Source of the DNA: Alphaproteobacteria bacterium
GTDB lineage: Bacteria > Pseudomonadota > Alphaproteobacteria > JAGPBS01
DNA: 55,349 nt
Assembly (NCBI GenBank): GCA_018063245.1
Contig: JAGPBS010000004.1
Coordinates: forward strand, 1 to 55,349
Reading direction: 5' to 3'
In this document: positions 19,090 through 28,657 of the stretch, piece by piece
Numbering within the stretch: the stretch's first letter is position 1
Layout: each line of letters opens with the position of its first letter
Program-made: the position numbers and the translations under genes
Notes under the pieces: model-generated
Databases searched by the model: none
What the model was told of the DNA's origin: nothing
Seen by the model: the letters and a program-made list of their open reading frames with translations, nothing else

Positions 19090-20355
19090 ATGACGGATAT
19101 CGGATTCATGTTAACATCAGGGGCTTGCGGATTTTTCATCGCAAGCATCGTTTGGTTTTTTATTTACACAAGAGCGCAACAAAAAATCTCTCATTTAGAG
19201 CAGGAAATCTCAGCTCTCCAAATGGCCCAAGAGCTTGAAGCAAAGCATTTTGGTGAGAAATTAGCCTTGCTGCAGAAAACAGAAGAAGGCTTTAAAGATC
19301 AAATCAAAGCTCTGTCTGCGGATATTTTAAAGAACAATAGTGAACAATTTTTGAACCTTGCCGCTCAATCATTCAAAACGCTTCAACAAGGCGCTGTTGG
19401 TGAGTTTGAAAAAAAGCACCAGGCGCTTACAGATGTGCTAAAGCCAGTACAGGAATCTCTTTTGAAAATGGGTGAGCATCTAACTGAGGTTGAAAAAACA
19501 CGTGTTGGTGCATATGAAGGGCTTAAGCAACATGTGCTCTCAATGCTTGAAACGCAAAAAGAACTTAGGCAAGAGACAGGGCAGCTGGTAAAGGCGCTCA
19601 GAACACCAACGGCGCGCGGTCGTTGGGGTGAGATTCAATTGCGGCGTGTTGTTGAAATGGCGGGGATGCTCTCGCACTGTGATTTCACAGAGCAAGTCTC
19701 TGGTCAGCATGAGGAAGGTCGTTTGCGTCCTGATGTGATCATTCATTTGCCGGCGGGCAAAACCATTGTGGTTGATGCCAAAACGCCACTCATTGCCTAT
19801 CTTGAAAGCCTTGAGGTGCATACGGAGAAAGAGCGCAAAGAGGCGCTTGATCGCCATGCGAAACATATCCGTGATCATATGCGATCACTCGGTAGCAAAG
19901 CCTATTGGGGGCAGTTTGAAGAATCGCCAGAGTTTGTTGTGATGTTTCTGCCGGGTGAGAATTTTTTCAGTGCAGCTCTTGAGGTTGATCCTGAGTTGAT
20001 TGAGATCGGTATGCAAAATGGTGTGATTCTGTCAACACCAACAACGCTCATTGCCTTGCTGAGAGCTGTTTCTTATGGCTGGCGTCAAGAGAGTTTGGCT
20101 GAAAATGCACGTCAGATCAGTGATGTTGGTCAAGAGCTTCATAAGAGATTATCGGATATGAAAGGCCATTTGGATCAGTTGGGCCTTCAATTGTCTCGAT
20201 CCGTTGAGTCTTATAATAAAACAATTGGGACCTTTGAAACGCGCGTTCTAGTGAGTGCGCGTAAGTTTGAAGATTTAAAAGTGATTTCTGCAGAAAATAA
20301 GCTTGATCGTCCTGAAGAGATTGAGAAACAACCCAGAAAGCTCGTTGGGTCTTAG
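19090..20355 (+). CDS. rmuC: RmuC-family DNA recombination protein
   Basis: 421 residues from the ATG at 19090 behind AAAGAGG. One N-terminal membrane anchor (residues ~5-25) is followed by a coiled coil to ~residue 130 and then the RmuC core. Core landmarks are TPTARGRWGEIQLRRVVEMAGM, LRPDVIIHLP, VVDAKTPL and the later FLPGENFF. RmuC limits DNA rearrangements at short inverted repeats; the core resembles restriction-endonuclease folds, and the D-x-K in VVDAKTP fits such an active site. Its stop overlaps the convergent xerC stop by four bases. Confidence 0.92.
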   Translation: MTDIGFMLTSGACGFFIASIVWFFIYTRAQQKISHLEQEISALQMAQELEAKHFGEKLALLQKTEEGFKDQIKALSADILKNNSEQFLNLAAQSFKTLQQGAVGEFEKKHQALTDVLKPVQESLLKMGEHLTEVEKTRVGAYEGLKQHVLSMLETQKELRQETGQLVKALRTPTARGRWGEIQLRRVVEMAGMLSHCDFTEQVSGQHEEGRLRPDVIIHLPAGKTIVVDAKTPLIAYLESLEVHTEKERKEALDRHAKHIRDHMRSLGSKAYWGQFEESPEFVVMFLPGENFFSAALEVDPELIEIGMQNGVILSTPTTLIALLRAVSYGWRQESLAENARQISDVGQELHKRLSDMKGHLDQLGLQLSRSVESYNKTIGTFETRVLVSARKFEDLKVISAENKLDRPEEIEKQPRKLVGS

Positions 20356-21311
20356 GGTTTCCCTGACCGTGGATGGGCATTTTGATAAGAGCTGATGAGA
20401 TGCTCCAAATCAATCTCTGTATATTGCTGTGTTGATGATAAAGAGGCATGGCCCATGAGTTCTTGGATTGATCTCATATCAGCTCCATTTTGTAAGAGAT
20501 GGCTGGCAAAGGAGTGTCGGAAACTGTGGGGCGTTGTTTCATCAGGTAAATTATACATTTTGCGAATGAGTCGCAGATGTTTTCTTGCAACATCAGGCTG
20601 GAGCTTTTTTCCTTTAAAGCCGAGAAAAAGAGCTCGGTCCGGTTCAGTTGGATAGGGGCATGTTTTAAGGTAAAGGTCGATTTCATCGTGGATGGCGGGT
20701 AGAAGAGGGATCAGTCTTTCTTTTTTGCCTTTACCGAGGATTGTCAAAATATGTGGTTTGTGAATAAGATCTTTGACTTTTAAACTCAAAGCCTCGCTAA
20801 TCCTCAGTCCAGTTGCATATAGGAGCAGGTAGAGCGCACGATCGCGCCTTCCAATCCAAGGCTCAAGATGGTTTTCCATTTCAGAGAGAACTGTATCGAT
20901 TGCTTCCTTTACAATGGGGCGCGGGAGTTTTCTCTCGCGTTTGGGGCTTTGTAAAAGCGAAAGTCTGCTGTTGATTCCGTGGCCTTCACGTTCAAGGTAT
21001 TTGTAAAAGCCTTTAAGCGCTGAAAGAGCGCGTGCGCGAGACACAGTTTTCAATTGCTCAGCTGCTAGAGAAGAAAGCCAGCTTCTGAAGTCTGTGACTG
21101 TTAAATCAATAAGCACTTTGAGTGTAAGTGTTTCTCCAAGATGTTGATTCATGAAGGAAAAAAATGAGCCGACATCATGGCGATATGAAGTGATTGTCAA
21201 TGGAGAATATGCTTTTTCAACGGCTAGCTTTTCAAGCCATTGAGAAAAGAGGCTCAGCAAATGATCATCAAGAGGCAGGATTTTGATCTCTTTCTGATCT
21301 GCCATGGTCAT
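20352..21311 (-). CDS. xerC: Tyrosine recombinase XerC
   Basis: 319 residues with the N-terminal SAM-like core-binding domain and the complete catalytic set: R170 (ATGLRISE), K194 (LGKGKKER), H262 and R265 (PHSFRHSF), H288 (MGHASL) and nucleophile Y297 (QQYTEI). It resolves chromosome dimers at dif with XerD. XerC rather than XerD is preferred because of the C-terminal HPR motif common in alphaproteobacterial XerC, but this is not certain. It begins four bases after the transaldolase stop, so the two are probably cotranscribed. Confidence 0.87.
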   Translation of the reverse strand: MTMADQKEIKILPLDDHLLSLFSQWLEKLAVEKAYSPLTITSYRHDVGSFFSFMNQHLGETLTLKVLIDLTVTDFRSWLSSLAAEQLKTVSRARALSALKGFYKYLEREGHGINSRLSLLQSPKRERKLPRPIVKEAIDTVLSEMENHLEPWIGRRDRALYLLLYATGLRISEALSLKVKDLIHKPHILTILGKGKKERLIPLLPAIHDEIDLYLKTCPYPTEPDRALFLGFKGKKLQPDVARKHLRLIRKMYNLPDETTPHSFRHSFASHLLQNGADMRSIQELMGHASLSSTQQYTEIDLEHLISSYQNAHPRSGKP

Positions 21312-21315
21312 TCAA

Positions 21316-21975
21316 TCAAGCAGCAAAGATAGATTGGCCTGACTTTTGCCAATCTTGTGTGAATTTTTCAAGCCCAAGATCGGTGAGCGGATGATGAAAC
21401 AATTGTTTCATGATTTGAGGCGGAATGGTTGCGACATGAGCACCCATTTTGGCAGCCTCAACGATGTGGAGAGGGTTGCGGATTGACGCAACAAGAACTT
21501 CAGTTGCGAAATCATAATTTTGGTAGATTGTGACAATGTCAGAAATGAGAGAGAGGCCATCGCAGCTGATATCATCAAGCCGTCCGATAAAAGGAGAAAT
21601 AAATGTTGCACCCGCTTTTGCAGCGAGGAGAGCCTGTGAAGCTGAAAAACATAAAGTTACATTGACCATAGCACCAGCTGATGTTAAATTTTTGCAAACT
21701 TTGAGGCCGTCTTGCGTTAAAGGAACTTTGACAGCGATATTCTTAGCGAGGCTTGCGAGATATTCACCTTCTTTCATCATATTGGTATAATCAGTGGAAG
21801 CGACTTCAGCACTCACAGGACCACTGATAAGCTTGGCAATTTTGGTGATAAGATCGATGAAGTTATCGTTTGTTTTGGAGACAAGAGATGGGTTTGTTGT
21901 CACGCCATCTAAAAGGCCTGTTTCAGCAAGTTCTTTAATTTCTGAGAAGTTAGCAGTATCAACAAAAAATTTCAT
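21316..21975 (-). CDS. tal: Small transaldolase / fructose-6-phosphate aldolase-like protein
   Basis: 219 residues, the length of the short (TalC/MipB) transaldolase subfamily. [11 protein letters not shown] at the start, DGVTTNPSL at 23-31 and K83 in AVKVPLT (the Schiff-base lysine) are all present. It should transfer a dihydroxyacetone unit between sugar phosphates in the non-oxidative pentose phosphate pathway, or cleave fructose-6-phosphate. It leads an apparent two-gene unit with xerC. The tnpB element lies directly upstream of its start. Confidence 0.92.
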   Translation of the reverse strand: MKFFVDTANFSEIKELAETGLLDGVTTNPSLVSKTNDNFIDLITKIAKLISGPVSAEVASTDYTNMMKEGEYLASLAKNIAVKVPLTQDGLKVCKNLTSAGAMVNVTLCFSASQALLAAKAGATFISPFIGRLDDISCDGLSLISDIVTIYQNYDFATEVLVASIRNPLHIVEAAKMGAHVATIPPQIMKQLFHHPLTDLGLEKFTQDWQKSGQSIFAA

Positions 21976-22016
21976 GGCATGTCCTTGTCTATTGTGAATC
22001 GTGTCGATTATCTAAA

Positions 22017-22058
22017 GTGGCGTAAAACCTCTTCCTTTAGGTGGAGGATTCAAGCCAC
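22017..22058 (+). repeat. Left-end hairpin of the tnpB element
   Basis: Outer stem GTGGC/GCCAC and inner stem CCTC/GAGG enclose TTCCTTTAGGTG, which also forms the right-end loop. This is the type of structure recognised by a Y1 transposase. Confidence 0.7.
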
Positions 22059-22108
22059 ACAACTTTTCTCTTGCATCATAGCACAATTTTGTGCAGATTC
22101 AAATCATG

Positions 22109-23341
22109 ATGATCAAATTGCAAGCTTTTCGTTTTAAACTAAGGCCAACGGATGAGCAAAGGCGCCTTCTTGGAGCCTATGCGGGTTGCTCTCGTTTTGT
22201 TTACAACAAAGCATTAGCCTTACAAAAAGAGCGCCATGATCAAGGCCAGAAAAAGCTTTCTTACCCGGACATTGCTCGTGAATTGGTCATGTGGAAAAAG
22301 CAAGATGAGCTCGCTTTTCTCAAAGAAGCACCTGCTCAGATTTTGCAGCAAAAGCTCATGGATCTTGAAAAAGCCTATAAGAATTTCTTTCAGAAAAGAG
22401 CTGGCTTTCCGAAGTTTCGCAAAAAGGGAATACATGATTCTTTTCGTTTTCCTGAGCCAAAATCAATTATCATCAATAGCGATTTCGTAACGCTCCCAAA
22501 ACTTGGCCGCGTTCGCTTTTGGAGAAGTCGCCCCATTGTAGGCACGATCAAAAATGCAACCTTGTCTCTGAAAGGCAGAGATTGGTACATCAGCTTTCAA
22601 ACAGAAAGTGAGTGCCAGAAGCCTATTCATGAATTAAAATCAATTGTTGGTATCGATGTTGGGATTGCTCAACTTGTGACCTTATCGGATGGAACACAAG
22701 TTGCGCCTTTAAATCCAACAAAGACTTACAAGGCAAAATTAGCCAGGGCTCAGAAGGCATTGGCGCGAAAAAAGAAAAGAAGTCAAAACAGAAAGAAACA
22801 GATACAGAAAGTTGCAAAAATTCACGAAAAGATCAGCAATTGTAGAAAAGACTATTTGCACAAAATCACGACCAATCTTAGCAAAAACCACGCGATGATT
22901 GTGCTTGAGGATTTAAGTATCAAAAATATGAGTCGCTCTGCAGCGGGTACGATCGACAAACCAGGCAAATATGTTCGAGCGAAAAGTGGATTAAACCGCT
23001 TAATCCTTGATCAGGGCTGGGGAGAAATGAGGCGTCAGCTTGAGTACAAGCAATTATGGTGTGGGGGCGATGTTCTGTTTATCAATCCCCAACATACAAG
23101 CCAAATGTGTCATGCTTGCGGCCATGTGAGCTCAGAAAATAGAAAAACGCAATCTTGTTTTGTTTGTGTATCATGTGGTATGAGTATGAATGCTGACGTG
23201 AATGCAGCTAAAAATTTACTTGCGGCAGGGCATGCCGTGATAGCCTGTGGAGAGACAGTAAGACCAAGGGGATCCGAGAGGAAATCTGAGGCAGTCTCGA
23301 TGAAGCAGGAACCATTCTTGAAAAATCAAGCAGCTGCTTGA
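22109..23341 (+). CDS. tnpB: TnpB RNA-guided nuclease (IS605 OrfB)
   Basis: 410 residues from the ATG at 22109; upstream in-frame GTG 22091 and ATG 22106 are alternatives. MIKLQAFRFKLRPT is the usual TnpB start. The split RuvC site is intact: D in IVGIDVGIAQL, E in VLEDLSIKN and D in NADVNAAKNL. The zinc ribbon CHACG...CVSCG is complete. TnpB cuts DNA next to a short motif, guided by the omega-RNA transcribed from its own 3' end and the right end, and helps retain the element. A palindrome, GCACAATTTTGTGC (22081-22094), sits just ahead of the start and could affect expression. There are no frameshifts, so it may be active. Confidence 0.93.
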   Translation: MIKLQAFRFKLRPTDEQRRLLGAYAGCSRFVYNKALALQKERHDQGQKKLSYPDIARELVMWKKQDELAFLKEAPAQILQQKLMDLEKAYKNFFQKRAGFPKFRKKGIHDSFRFPEPKSIIINSDFVTLPKLGRVRFWRSRPIVGTIKNATLSLKGRDWYISFQTESECQKPIHELKSIVGIDVGIAQLVTLSDGTQVAPLNPTKTYKAKLARAQKALARKKKRSQNRKKQIQKVAKIHEKISNCRKDYLHKITTNLSKNHAMIVLEDLSIKNMSRSAAGTIDKPGKYVRAKSGLNRLILDQGWGEMRRQLEYKQLWCGGDVLFINPQHTSQMCHACGHVSSENRKTQSCFVCVSCGMSMNADVNAAKNLLAAGHAVIACGETVRPRGSERKSEAVSMKQEPFLKNQAAA

Positions 23342-23350
23342 TCAATCAGG

Positions 23351-23384
23351 AATCCCCTTCCTTTAGGTGGGGGAGGATGTCAAC
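23351..23384 (+). repeat. Right end of the tnpB element and omega-RNA 3' boundary
   Basis: The hairpin CCCC/GGGG with loop TTCCTTTAGGT is followed by GAGGATGTCAAC. By analogy with this family, the omega-RNA scaffold ends near here, and the next ~20 bases (from ~23384) would be the guide. Confidence 0.7.
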
Positions 23385-23424
23385 ATACAAAATTGATTTG
23401 ACTCCCGTCAACGGGAATAACGAA

Positions 23425-25662
23425 ATGAACGACTTTACCATGCTTTTTGATCACAATCCAGCCGAGTCTTCTCATCAGTCTTCTGCAACGGGTAAAATCT
23501 TGCGTATTTTATTGCCTGTTAAGCTTGACAAGGCTTATGACTATAGCTTGCCAGCTCACCTAGATGCGGAAGAGGGTAGTTATGTTGAGGTGTCATTTGG
23601 TCCGCAAAGACTGATCGGTGTTGTGTGGCAAGTTCATTATGAACTCCCTAAAGATATTAAGTTAAAGCCTGTCGGCGCTGTTTTGCCTGTGCCTGCCATG
23701 ACCCAGGTGATGCGTGATTTTGTTGAATGGGTTGGGCGATATACAATGACCCCCATGGGTTTGATTTTAAAAATGTGTTTAAGCGGAAGTGACTTAAGAG
23801 CAAAGGCCGTCCCTCATAAGCTCTGTGAATTGCTTCCGAGAGCATTAGAGCCTGGGTTGAAGCTGACAGAAACACGCAAAAAAGTGATTGAAATTTTGCA
23901 GAGGCAAAAGATAATGTCTCTGGCGGATCTTGCTGAAAAAGCAGGCTGTGGGGCCTCAACAATCCAGAAGATGGCTGAAATTGGTATCCTTAAAATTGAT
24001 TTGCTTTTTCCTTGGCAAATGAGAAAACCATATGGTGCTATGTCATCCAATGCAACACTCTCGCCAGAGCAACAGAAGGCTGCAGAGGTTTTGGTTCAAC
24101 ACTGTAGGGCTGAAAAATATACCTGCACAGTCATTGATGGTGTGACAGGGTCAGGCAAGACAGAAGTTTATTTTGAGGCAATTGCAGAGTGCTTGAATGC
24201 AGGCAGGCAGGTGCTTGTGATGTTGCCTGAAATTGCGCTTAGTGATGGTTGGTTCAGGCGTTTTGAAAAGCGATTTGGCGTCTCGCCAGATTTGTGGCAC
24301 TCAGATTTGAGTCAGAAAAAGAGACGTGAGACCTGGATGGGCTGTGTGACAGGGAAAAGCAGTTTGATTGTTGGAGCAAGATCTTCCTTGTTTCTGCCTT
24401 TCCGGAATTTAGGTCTTATCATTGTTGATGAAGAGCATGAATCTGCTTACAAGCAAGAAGAAGGAGTTCTCTACCAAGGACGTGATATGGCGATTGTGAG
24501 AGCTCATCTGTCACAAATTCCCATTTTCCTTGCTTCAGCAACGCCCTCCTTAGAGACATGGCAGAATGTTCAGCAGGAGCGATACGATTTGGTTGCCCTG
24601 CGTGAGAGGCATGGTGGTGCTCAGTTTCCAGAAGTGAATTTGGTTGATTTAAAAGAGAATAAGCCGCCATCACAACGCTGGATTGCGCCAATTTTCATTG
24701 AAAAAATGCATGAGGTTCTGAATCGTGGCGAACAGGTGATGCTCTTTTTGAATCGCCGAGGCTATGCACCCTTAATTTTATGCCGGTCTTGTGGTCATCG
24801 TTTTCAGTGTCCTCATTGTACAGCTTGGCTTGTGGAGCATCGTGCAAAAGGTGTGTTGCAATGTCATCATTGTGATTTTTCAATTCCTTTTCCAAATCAC
24901 TGTCCAAAATGTAAGGCCGTTGGAGAGTTAGCAGCCTGTGGTCCTGGTGTTGAGCGGATCGCAGAAGAAGTAAAACGCTTGTTCCCGACTTGGGATGTCG
25001 GTGTGATTACCAGCGATACCATGCAACATCCTCTGAAATTAGCGGAGATGATGCAGGCTATTTATGACAGGCGTATCCAGATTTTGATTGGTACGCAAAT
25101 GCTAGCCAAAGGACATCATTTTCCGCACCTGACATTGGTTGGGGTTATTGATGCTGATGCGGGCATGATGGGCGGAGATCTGCGTGCAGCAGAAAAAACA
25201 TTTCAACTTTTACAGCAGGTTGCAGGCAGAGCGGGGAGAGAAGATATGCCGGGTTCGGTTTATATTCAAACCCACCATCCAGAAAATCCGATTTTAGAGG
25301 CGATGCAGCAGGATAACCGAGACGCTTTTGTTGCCTATGAGCTCGAAATGCGCAATGCATCAATGATGCCTCCCTTTTACAGGCTTGCAGCCGTTATTCT
25401 CTCAGGTAGTGACATGGGGCAGGTTCTGTCTGCTGCAGAGGACTTAGCCCGACTTCAACCTTCTAAAAATGAACATGTTGTTTTATTAGGTCCCGCGCCG
25501 GCACCTATTGCGATTTTGCGCGGGAAATACAGGGTTCGCTTTTTAATTAAGGCTCCAAAAGCTTTTAAAATGCAGTCCTTTATTGCTGAGTGGCTTTCGA
25601 AGTCAAAAATTCCATCAGCAATTAAACTTCAAATCGATGTTGACCCGTATCATTTCCTTTAA
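23425..25662 (+). CDS. priA: Primosomal replication-restart helicase PriA
   Basis: 745 residues from the ATG at 23425; the open frame extends upstream into the transposon right end, so the true start is uncertain. VTGSGKTE is Walker A and VDEEHE is Walker B of superfamily 2. The zinc-binding cysteine clusters (CRSCGHRFQCPHC, then CHHC, then CPKC) are complete, and IGTQMLAKGHHFP is helicase motif V. PriA binds stalled forks and reloads DnaB. The N-terminal DNA-binding domain begins near ILRILLPVKLDKAYDY. A CCCG-TCAA-CGGG hairpin just before 23425 may lie in the leader. Confidence 0.93.
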   Translation: MNDFTMLFDHNPAESSHQSSATGKILRILLPVKLDKAYDYSLPAHLDAEEGSYVEVSFGPQRLIGVVWQVHYELPKDIKLKPVGAVLPVPAMTQVMRDFVEWVGRYTMTPMGLILKMCLSGSDLRAKAVPHKLCELLPRALEPGLKLTETRKKVIEILQRQKIMSLADLAEKAGCGASTIQKMAEIGILKIDLLFPWQMRKPYGAMSSNATLSPEQQKAAEVLVQHCRAEKYTCTVIDGVTGSGKTEVYFEAIAECLNAGRQVLVMLPEIALSDGWFRRFEKRFGVSPDLWHSDLSQKKRRETWMGCVTGKSSLIVGARSSLFLPFRNLGLIIVDEEHESAYKQEEGVLYQGRDMAIVRAHLSQIPIFLASATPSLETWQNVQQERYDLVALRERHGGAQFPEVNLVDLKENKPPSQRWIAPIFIEKMHEVLNRGEQVMLFLNRRGYAPLILCRSCGHRFQCPHCTAWLVEHRAKGVLQCHHCDFSIPFPNHCPKCKAVGELAACGPGVERIAEEVKRLFPTWDVGVITSDTMQHPLKLAEMMQAIYDRRIQILIGTQMLAKGHHFPHLTLVGVIDADAGMMGGDLRAAEKTFQLLQQVAGRAGREDMPGSVYIQTHHPENPILEAMQQDNRDAFVAYELEMRNASMMPPFYRLAAVILSGSDMGQVLSAAEDLARLQPSKNEHVVLLGPAPAPIAILRGKYRVRFLIKAPKAFKMQSFIAEWLSKSKIPSAIKLQIDVDPYHFL

Positions 25663-25730
25663 ATTTTGATTTAATTTAATATTTTTAAAAAAATTATATA
25701 AAATTTGTTTTAAAATAAAAAATAATATGA

Positions 25731-25816
25731 TATAATGAAATTACATAAGCGGGAAGGGGCTGTCGTAATAGGTTAGTAGGTAGTCCGCCGGATATGTTCA
25801 ACAAGGGGGAATTAAA
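25731..25816 (+). promoter_or_regulatory. Promoter -10 and GC-richer leader of the Cys-rich secreted protein gene
   Basis: TATAAT at 25731-25736 lies at the end of a very AT-rich stretch. A -35-like TTGTTT at 25705 is 20 bases away, which is long. The following ~70 bases are suddenly G-rich (GCGGGAAGGGGC, then TCCGCCGGA) and could fold, but I cannot assign a riboswitch class. AAGGGGG at 25804-25809 is the ribosome binding site. Confidence 0.45.
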
Positions 25817-26227
25817 ATGTTAAATGAAATCATCGACACAAAAAAAACAAAAAAGAATGATGTAATGTCAACTGCTAAAAGAGCCCTACTCATGAGCGGA
25901 TTTTTTATGCTTGGTCTATCAGTTGTTCAGTTGAATGTTTCAGCGATGACAGCAAGCGTTGAATTGGTTGCATCAAAAGTATCAACACCAAAAAAATGTG
26001 ATGAGAAAAATAAAGATTTCTGTTGTGATCCAAATGACCCAACAGAAGATTACTGTTGTGATCGTGTCGATCAGAAATTCGATTGGAAAAATCCAGATAA
26101 CCAACAATATGCAGAGCAAGGTTGCCGTGATAGAGATATTGGAAGACCTAGCCTTGAGCGTGATACCTCTCCTAGAGAGACTCCATCAACTCCATCAACG
26201 CCATCGAGACCACAAAGGCCAACATAA
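25817..26227 (+). CDS. Small exported Cys- and Pro-rich protein, function unknown
   Basis: 136 residues. A basic start is followed by a hydrophobic stretch (ALLMSGFFMLGLSVVQL, ~23-39) and VSAM, consistent with a signal peptide having an extended N-region. The mature part holds two CC pairs (FCCDPNDP and YCCDRVDQ) plus other cysteines, suggesting disulphides. It ends in a Ser/Pro/Thr-rich tail (TPSTPSTPSRPQRPT). I recognise no family. It has its own promoter-like region and a strong terminator, so it is an independent transcription unit between priA and the ATP synthase operon. Confidence 0.6.
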   Translation: MLNEIIDTKKTKKNDVMSTAKRALLMSGFFMLGLSVVQLNVSAMTASVELVASKVSTPKKCDEKNKDFCCDPNDPTEDYCCDRVDQKFDWKNPDNQQYAEQGCRDRDIGRPSLERDTSPRETPSTPSTPSRPQRPT

Positions 26228-26248
26228 TAGAGTTTATCTTTTCAGTAA

Positions 26249-26280
26249 AAAGCCTCCTATTAAGGGGGCTTTTATTTTTT
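26249..26280 (+). terminator. Rho-independent terminator
   Basis: AAGCCTCC pairs with GGGGGCTT (one G-T pair) across TATTAA and is followed by TTATTTTTT. It ends the transcript of the Cys-rich secreted protein gene. Confidence 0.85.
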
Positions 26281-26506
26281 GGATATTGTTCATTGGATCA
26301 ATGAGTATTTATAAATTTTTGCTCATTTTTAAAAAAGAGATGATTTTTTCATAAAAGAGCTTGCGCTGGACAAGGAGCTATGATAATCAATCTCTATGAA
26401 ATATTTTTGATCATCTCGATTTATCTTTGATCTGCTTTTGAAAAAAGATAAACTCGTGGTGGTTAGTTATATTTTTCCACATAAACTCATTACCCTGGAG
26501 GTTTTC
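26281..26506. other. Upstream region of the ATP synthase operon
   Basis: AT-rich sequence with no gene that I can support. It must hold the atp promoter, but no convincing -35/-10 pair stands out; TTGCGC at ~26363 has only a poor partner. CTGGAGG at 26495-26501 is the atpH ribosome binding site. Confidence 0.4.
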
Positions 26507-27067
26507 TTGCCTTCCCATCTTAAAAGTCACTCAATTCTTGCAAGGCGATATGCAAAGGCGCTCTTTGATTATTGTGCCGAGCATAAAGAGATCGAAAAAG
26601 TAGAAAAAGAGGTTCATCTCCTGCAGCAAATGCTAGGGACAGACTCAGGATTGCAGACATATTTGTCGTCTGATTTGGTAAGATTAGATGATAAGAATGA
26701 TATTCTTGCTTTAATAAAGGCAGAAGGCAAAATCTCTGATACAACAATGAGCTTTATAGCTGTGGTTCTCGAGAACCATCGGCTGGATCATTTGACAGAG
26801 TTTTGCGCAGCTTTTACAGATATGGTTGCTGCGTATAATGGTATTTTAGAGGCGCAAGTAATCTCAGTTTATCCTTTGGAAAAAGATCAAATGGCTGATT
26901 TAAAAAAGTGTCTTGATAAAAATTACAACGCGAATGTTCGAATTCAACAGAAAGTTGATCCTTCGATTATTGGTGGTTTAATCGTCAGGGTTGGCTCATC
27001 TATGTTTGATGACTCACTCAAATCTAAAATTAACAATCTTGCAATGATGATGAAAGAAGGTGCCTAA
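26507..27067 (+). CDS. atpH: ATP synthase F1 delta subunit
   Basis: 186 residues from a TTG at 26507, five bases after CTGGAGG; this gives the normal family length, while the open frame from 26438 would add an untypical leader. [12 protein letters not shown] is the conserved N-terminal helix and [24 protein letters not shown] is the C-terminal signature. Delta links the F1 catalytic head to the peripheral stalk. First gene of atpHAGDC; its stop overlaps the atpA start by one base. Confidence 0.93.
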   Translation: MPSHLKSHSILARRYAKALFDYCAEHKEIEKVEKEVHLLQQMLGTDSGLQTYLSSDLVRLDDKNDILALIKAEGKISDTTMSFIAVVLENHRLDHLTEFCAAFTDMVAAYNGILEAQVISVYPLEKDQMADLKKCLDKNYNANVRIQQKVDPSIIGGLIVRVGSSMFDDSLKSKINNLAMMMKEGA

Positions 27068-28614
27068 TGGAATTACTCACATCCGAAATTTCCAAAAAAC
27101 TAAAACAAAAAATTGAACAGAAAATTCAGGATTTCAAGGCTGATACAAATGTATCAGAAATTGGTGAAGTTGTTTCTGTTGGTGACGGTGTTGCCCGTGT
27201 TTGTGGCCTTGTTGGCGTGATGGCCGGTGAATTGGTTGAGTTTAATGGTGGTCTTAAAGGGATGGCCTTGAACCTTGAGTCAGATAATGTTGGTATCGTT
27301 ATCTTTGGTGACGATAGAGACGTGCGTGAAGGCGATATTGTTAAGAGAACAGGAACAATTGTTGAGGTTCCAATTGGCGAAGAGCTTTTAGGTCGTGTTG
27401 TAGATGGTCTTGGAAATCCAATTGATGGTAAAGGGCCTTTAAAAACAAAGAAAAAGAGCCGTGTTGATGTGAAAGCGCCTGGTATTATCCCGCGTAAATC
27501 AGTTCATGAGCCAATGGAAACAGGGCTGAAAGCGCTAGATGCCTTGGTGCCAGTTGGTCGTGGTCAGCGTGAGCTTATTATTGGGGATCGTCAAACAGGT
27601 AAAACAGCTGTTGCGATTGATGCGATTTTGAACCAAAAAGTTCATCATCAAGGGGGAGATGAAGGCAAAAAGCTTTATTGTATCTATGTTGCCTGCGGTC
27701 AAAAGAGATCAACGGTGGCTCAAATTGTGAAAACACTAGAAGAGAATGGTGCTCTCGAGTATACAATCGTTGTTGCAGCAACAGCGTCTGAGCCAGCGCC
27801 ACTGCAATTTTTGGCGCCCTATACAGGATGTACAATGGGTGAATATTTTCGCGACAATGGAAAGCATGCATTGATCATTTATGATGACCTCTCAAAGCAA
27901 GCTGTTGCTTATCGTCAGATGTCATTGCTATTGCGCCGTCCTCCAGGACGTGAAGCTTACCCAGGAGACGTCTTCTATCTTCACTCTCGTTTGCTAGAGC
28001 GCGCAGCTAAAATGGGTGATAAAGCAGGAAATGGGTCATTGACAGCTTTGCCAATTATTGAAACCCAAGCTGGTGACGTTTCTGCCTATATTCCAACGAA
28101 CGTTATTTCAATTACAGATGGTCAGATTTTCTTAGAAACTGAACTTTTCTATCGTGGTATTCGTCCTGCGATTAACGTTGGTCTTTCTGTTAGCCGTGTT
28201 GGATCTGCTGCTCAAACAAAGGCGATGAAGAAAGTCGCGGGCTCTATTAAACTTGATCTGGCTCAATATCGTGAAATGGCGGCCTTTGCGCAGTTTGCAT
28301 CAGATCTTGATCCTGCAACACAGAAATTGCTGGCGCGTGGTGAAAGATTGACAGAGCTTTTAAAGCAAAATCAGTACTCGCCTATGACAATGGAAGAGCA
28401 AGTGATTTCTATCTTCAGTGGTGTGAAAGGGTATCTAGATACACTCAAGGTGCGCGATATTACAAAGTTTGAGCGCCGTATGCTTGATGATATCAAGGCC
28501 AAAAAACCAAAAATTGTCTCTGCAATCCGTTCAGAACAAGCTCTTTCAGAGGCAACAGAAAAAGAATTGCATGAGTATCTTGGGGCTTTTGTGAAAAATT
28601 TTGTTGCAGCTTAA
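27067..28614 (+). CDS. atpA: ATP synthase F1 alpha subunit
   Basis: 515 residues, standard length. GDRQTGKTA is the P-loop of the non-catalytic nucleotide site. The family signature [17 protein letters not shown] and the N-terminal beta barrel are intact. Alpha forms the hexameric head with beta. The one-base overlap TAATG with atpH couples their translation. Presence of a full F1 operon next to a translocase-bearing region shows the cell can also make or hydrolyse ATP itself. Confidence 0.98.
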   Translation: MELLTSEISKKLKQKIEQKIQDFKADTNVSEIGEVVSVGDGVARVCGLVGVMAGELVEFNGGLKGMALNLESDNVGIVIFGDDRDVREGDIVKRTGTIVEVPIGEELLGRVVDGLGNPIDGKGPLKTKKKSRVDVKAPGIIPRKSVHEPMETGLKALDALVPVGRGQRELIIGDRQTGKTAVAIDAILNQKVHHQGGDEGKKLYCIYVACGQKRSTVAQIVKTLEENGALEYTIVVAATASEPAPLQFLAPYTGCTMGEYFRDNGKHALIIYDDLSKQAVAYRQMSLLLRRPPGREAYPGDVFYLHSRLLERAAKMGDKAGNGSLTALPIIETQAGDVSAYIPTNVISITDGQIFLETELFYRGIRPAINVGLSVSRVGSAAQTKAMKKVAGSIKLDLAQYREMAAFAQFASDLDPATQKLLARGERLTELLKQNQYSPMTMEEQVISIFSGVKGYLDTLKVRDITKFERRMLDDIKAKKPKIVSAIRSEQALSEATEKELHEYLGAFVKNFVAA

Positions 28615-28657
28615 GGTTTTGGACAGTCAGTAAAAATAAGATAGGGGCAAGTATAAG

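Larger units (their letters stand above)
22011..23384 (+). mobile_element. tnpB-only IS200/IS605-family element (IS1341 type)
   Basis: A single tnpB gene with no tnpA is bounded by two related end structures. The left one is a nested hairpin at 22017-22058: GTGGC/GCCAC outside and CCTC/GAGG inside, with TTCCTTTAGGTG as loop. The right one is CCCC-TTCCTTTAGGT-GGGG at 23354-23373, followed by GAGGATGTCAA, the familiar right end of this family. Exact cleavage points are not visible; the outer limits are estimates. Lacking tnpA, it could move only with help in trans. It lies between tal and priA. Confidence 0.85.

Noticed and set aside
20352-21311. Tyrosine recombinase considered as the integrase of the island at 35909-42723
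   Set aside because: It lies 14.6 kb away, is linked to tal, and has all features of housekeeping XerC.
22091-22108. GTG at 22091 as tnpB start
   Set aside because: It lies inside a palindrome and gives an untypical leader; MIKLQAF at 22109 matches the usual TnpB start.
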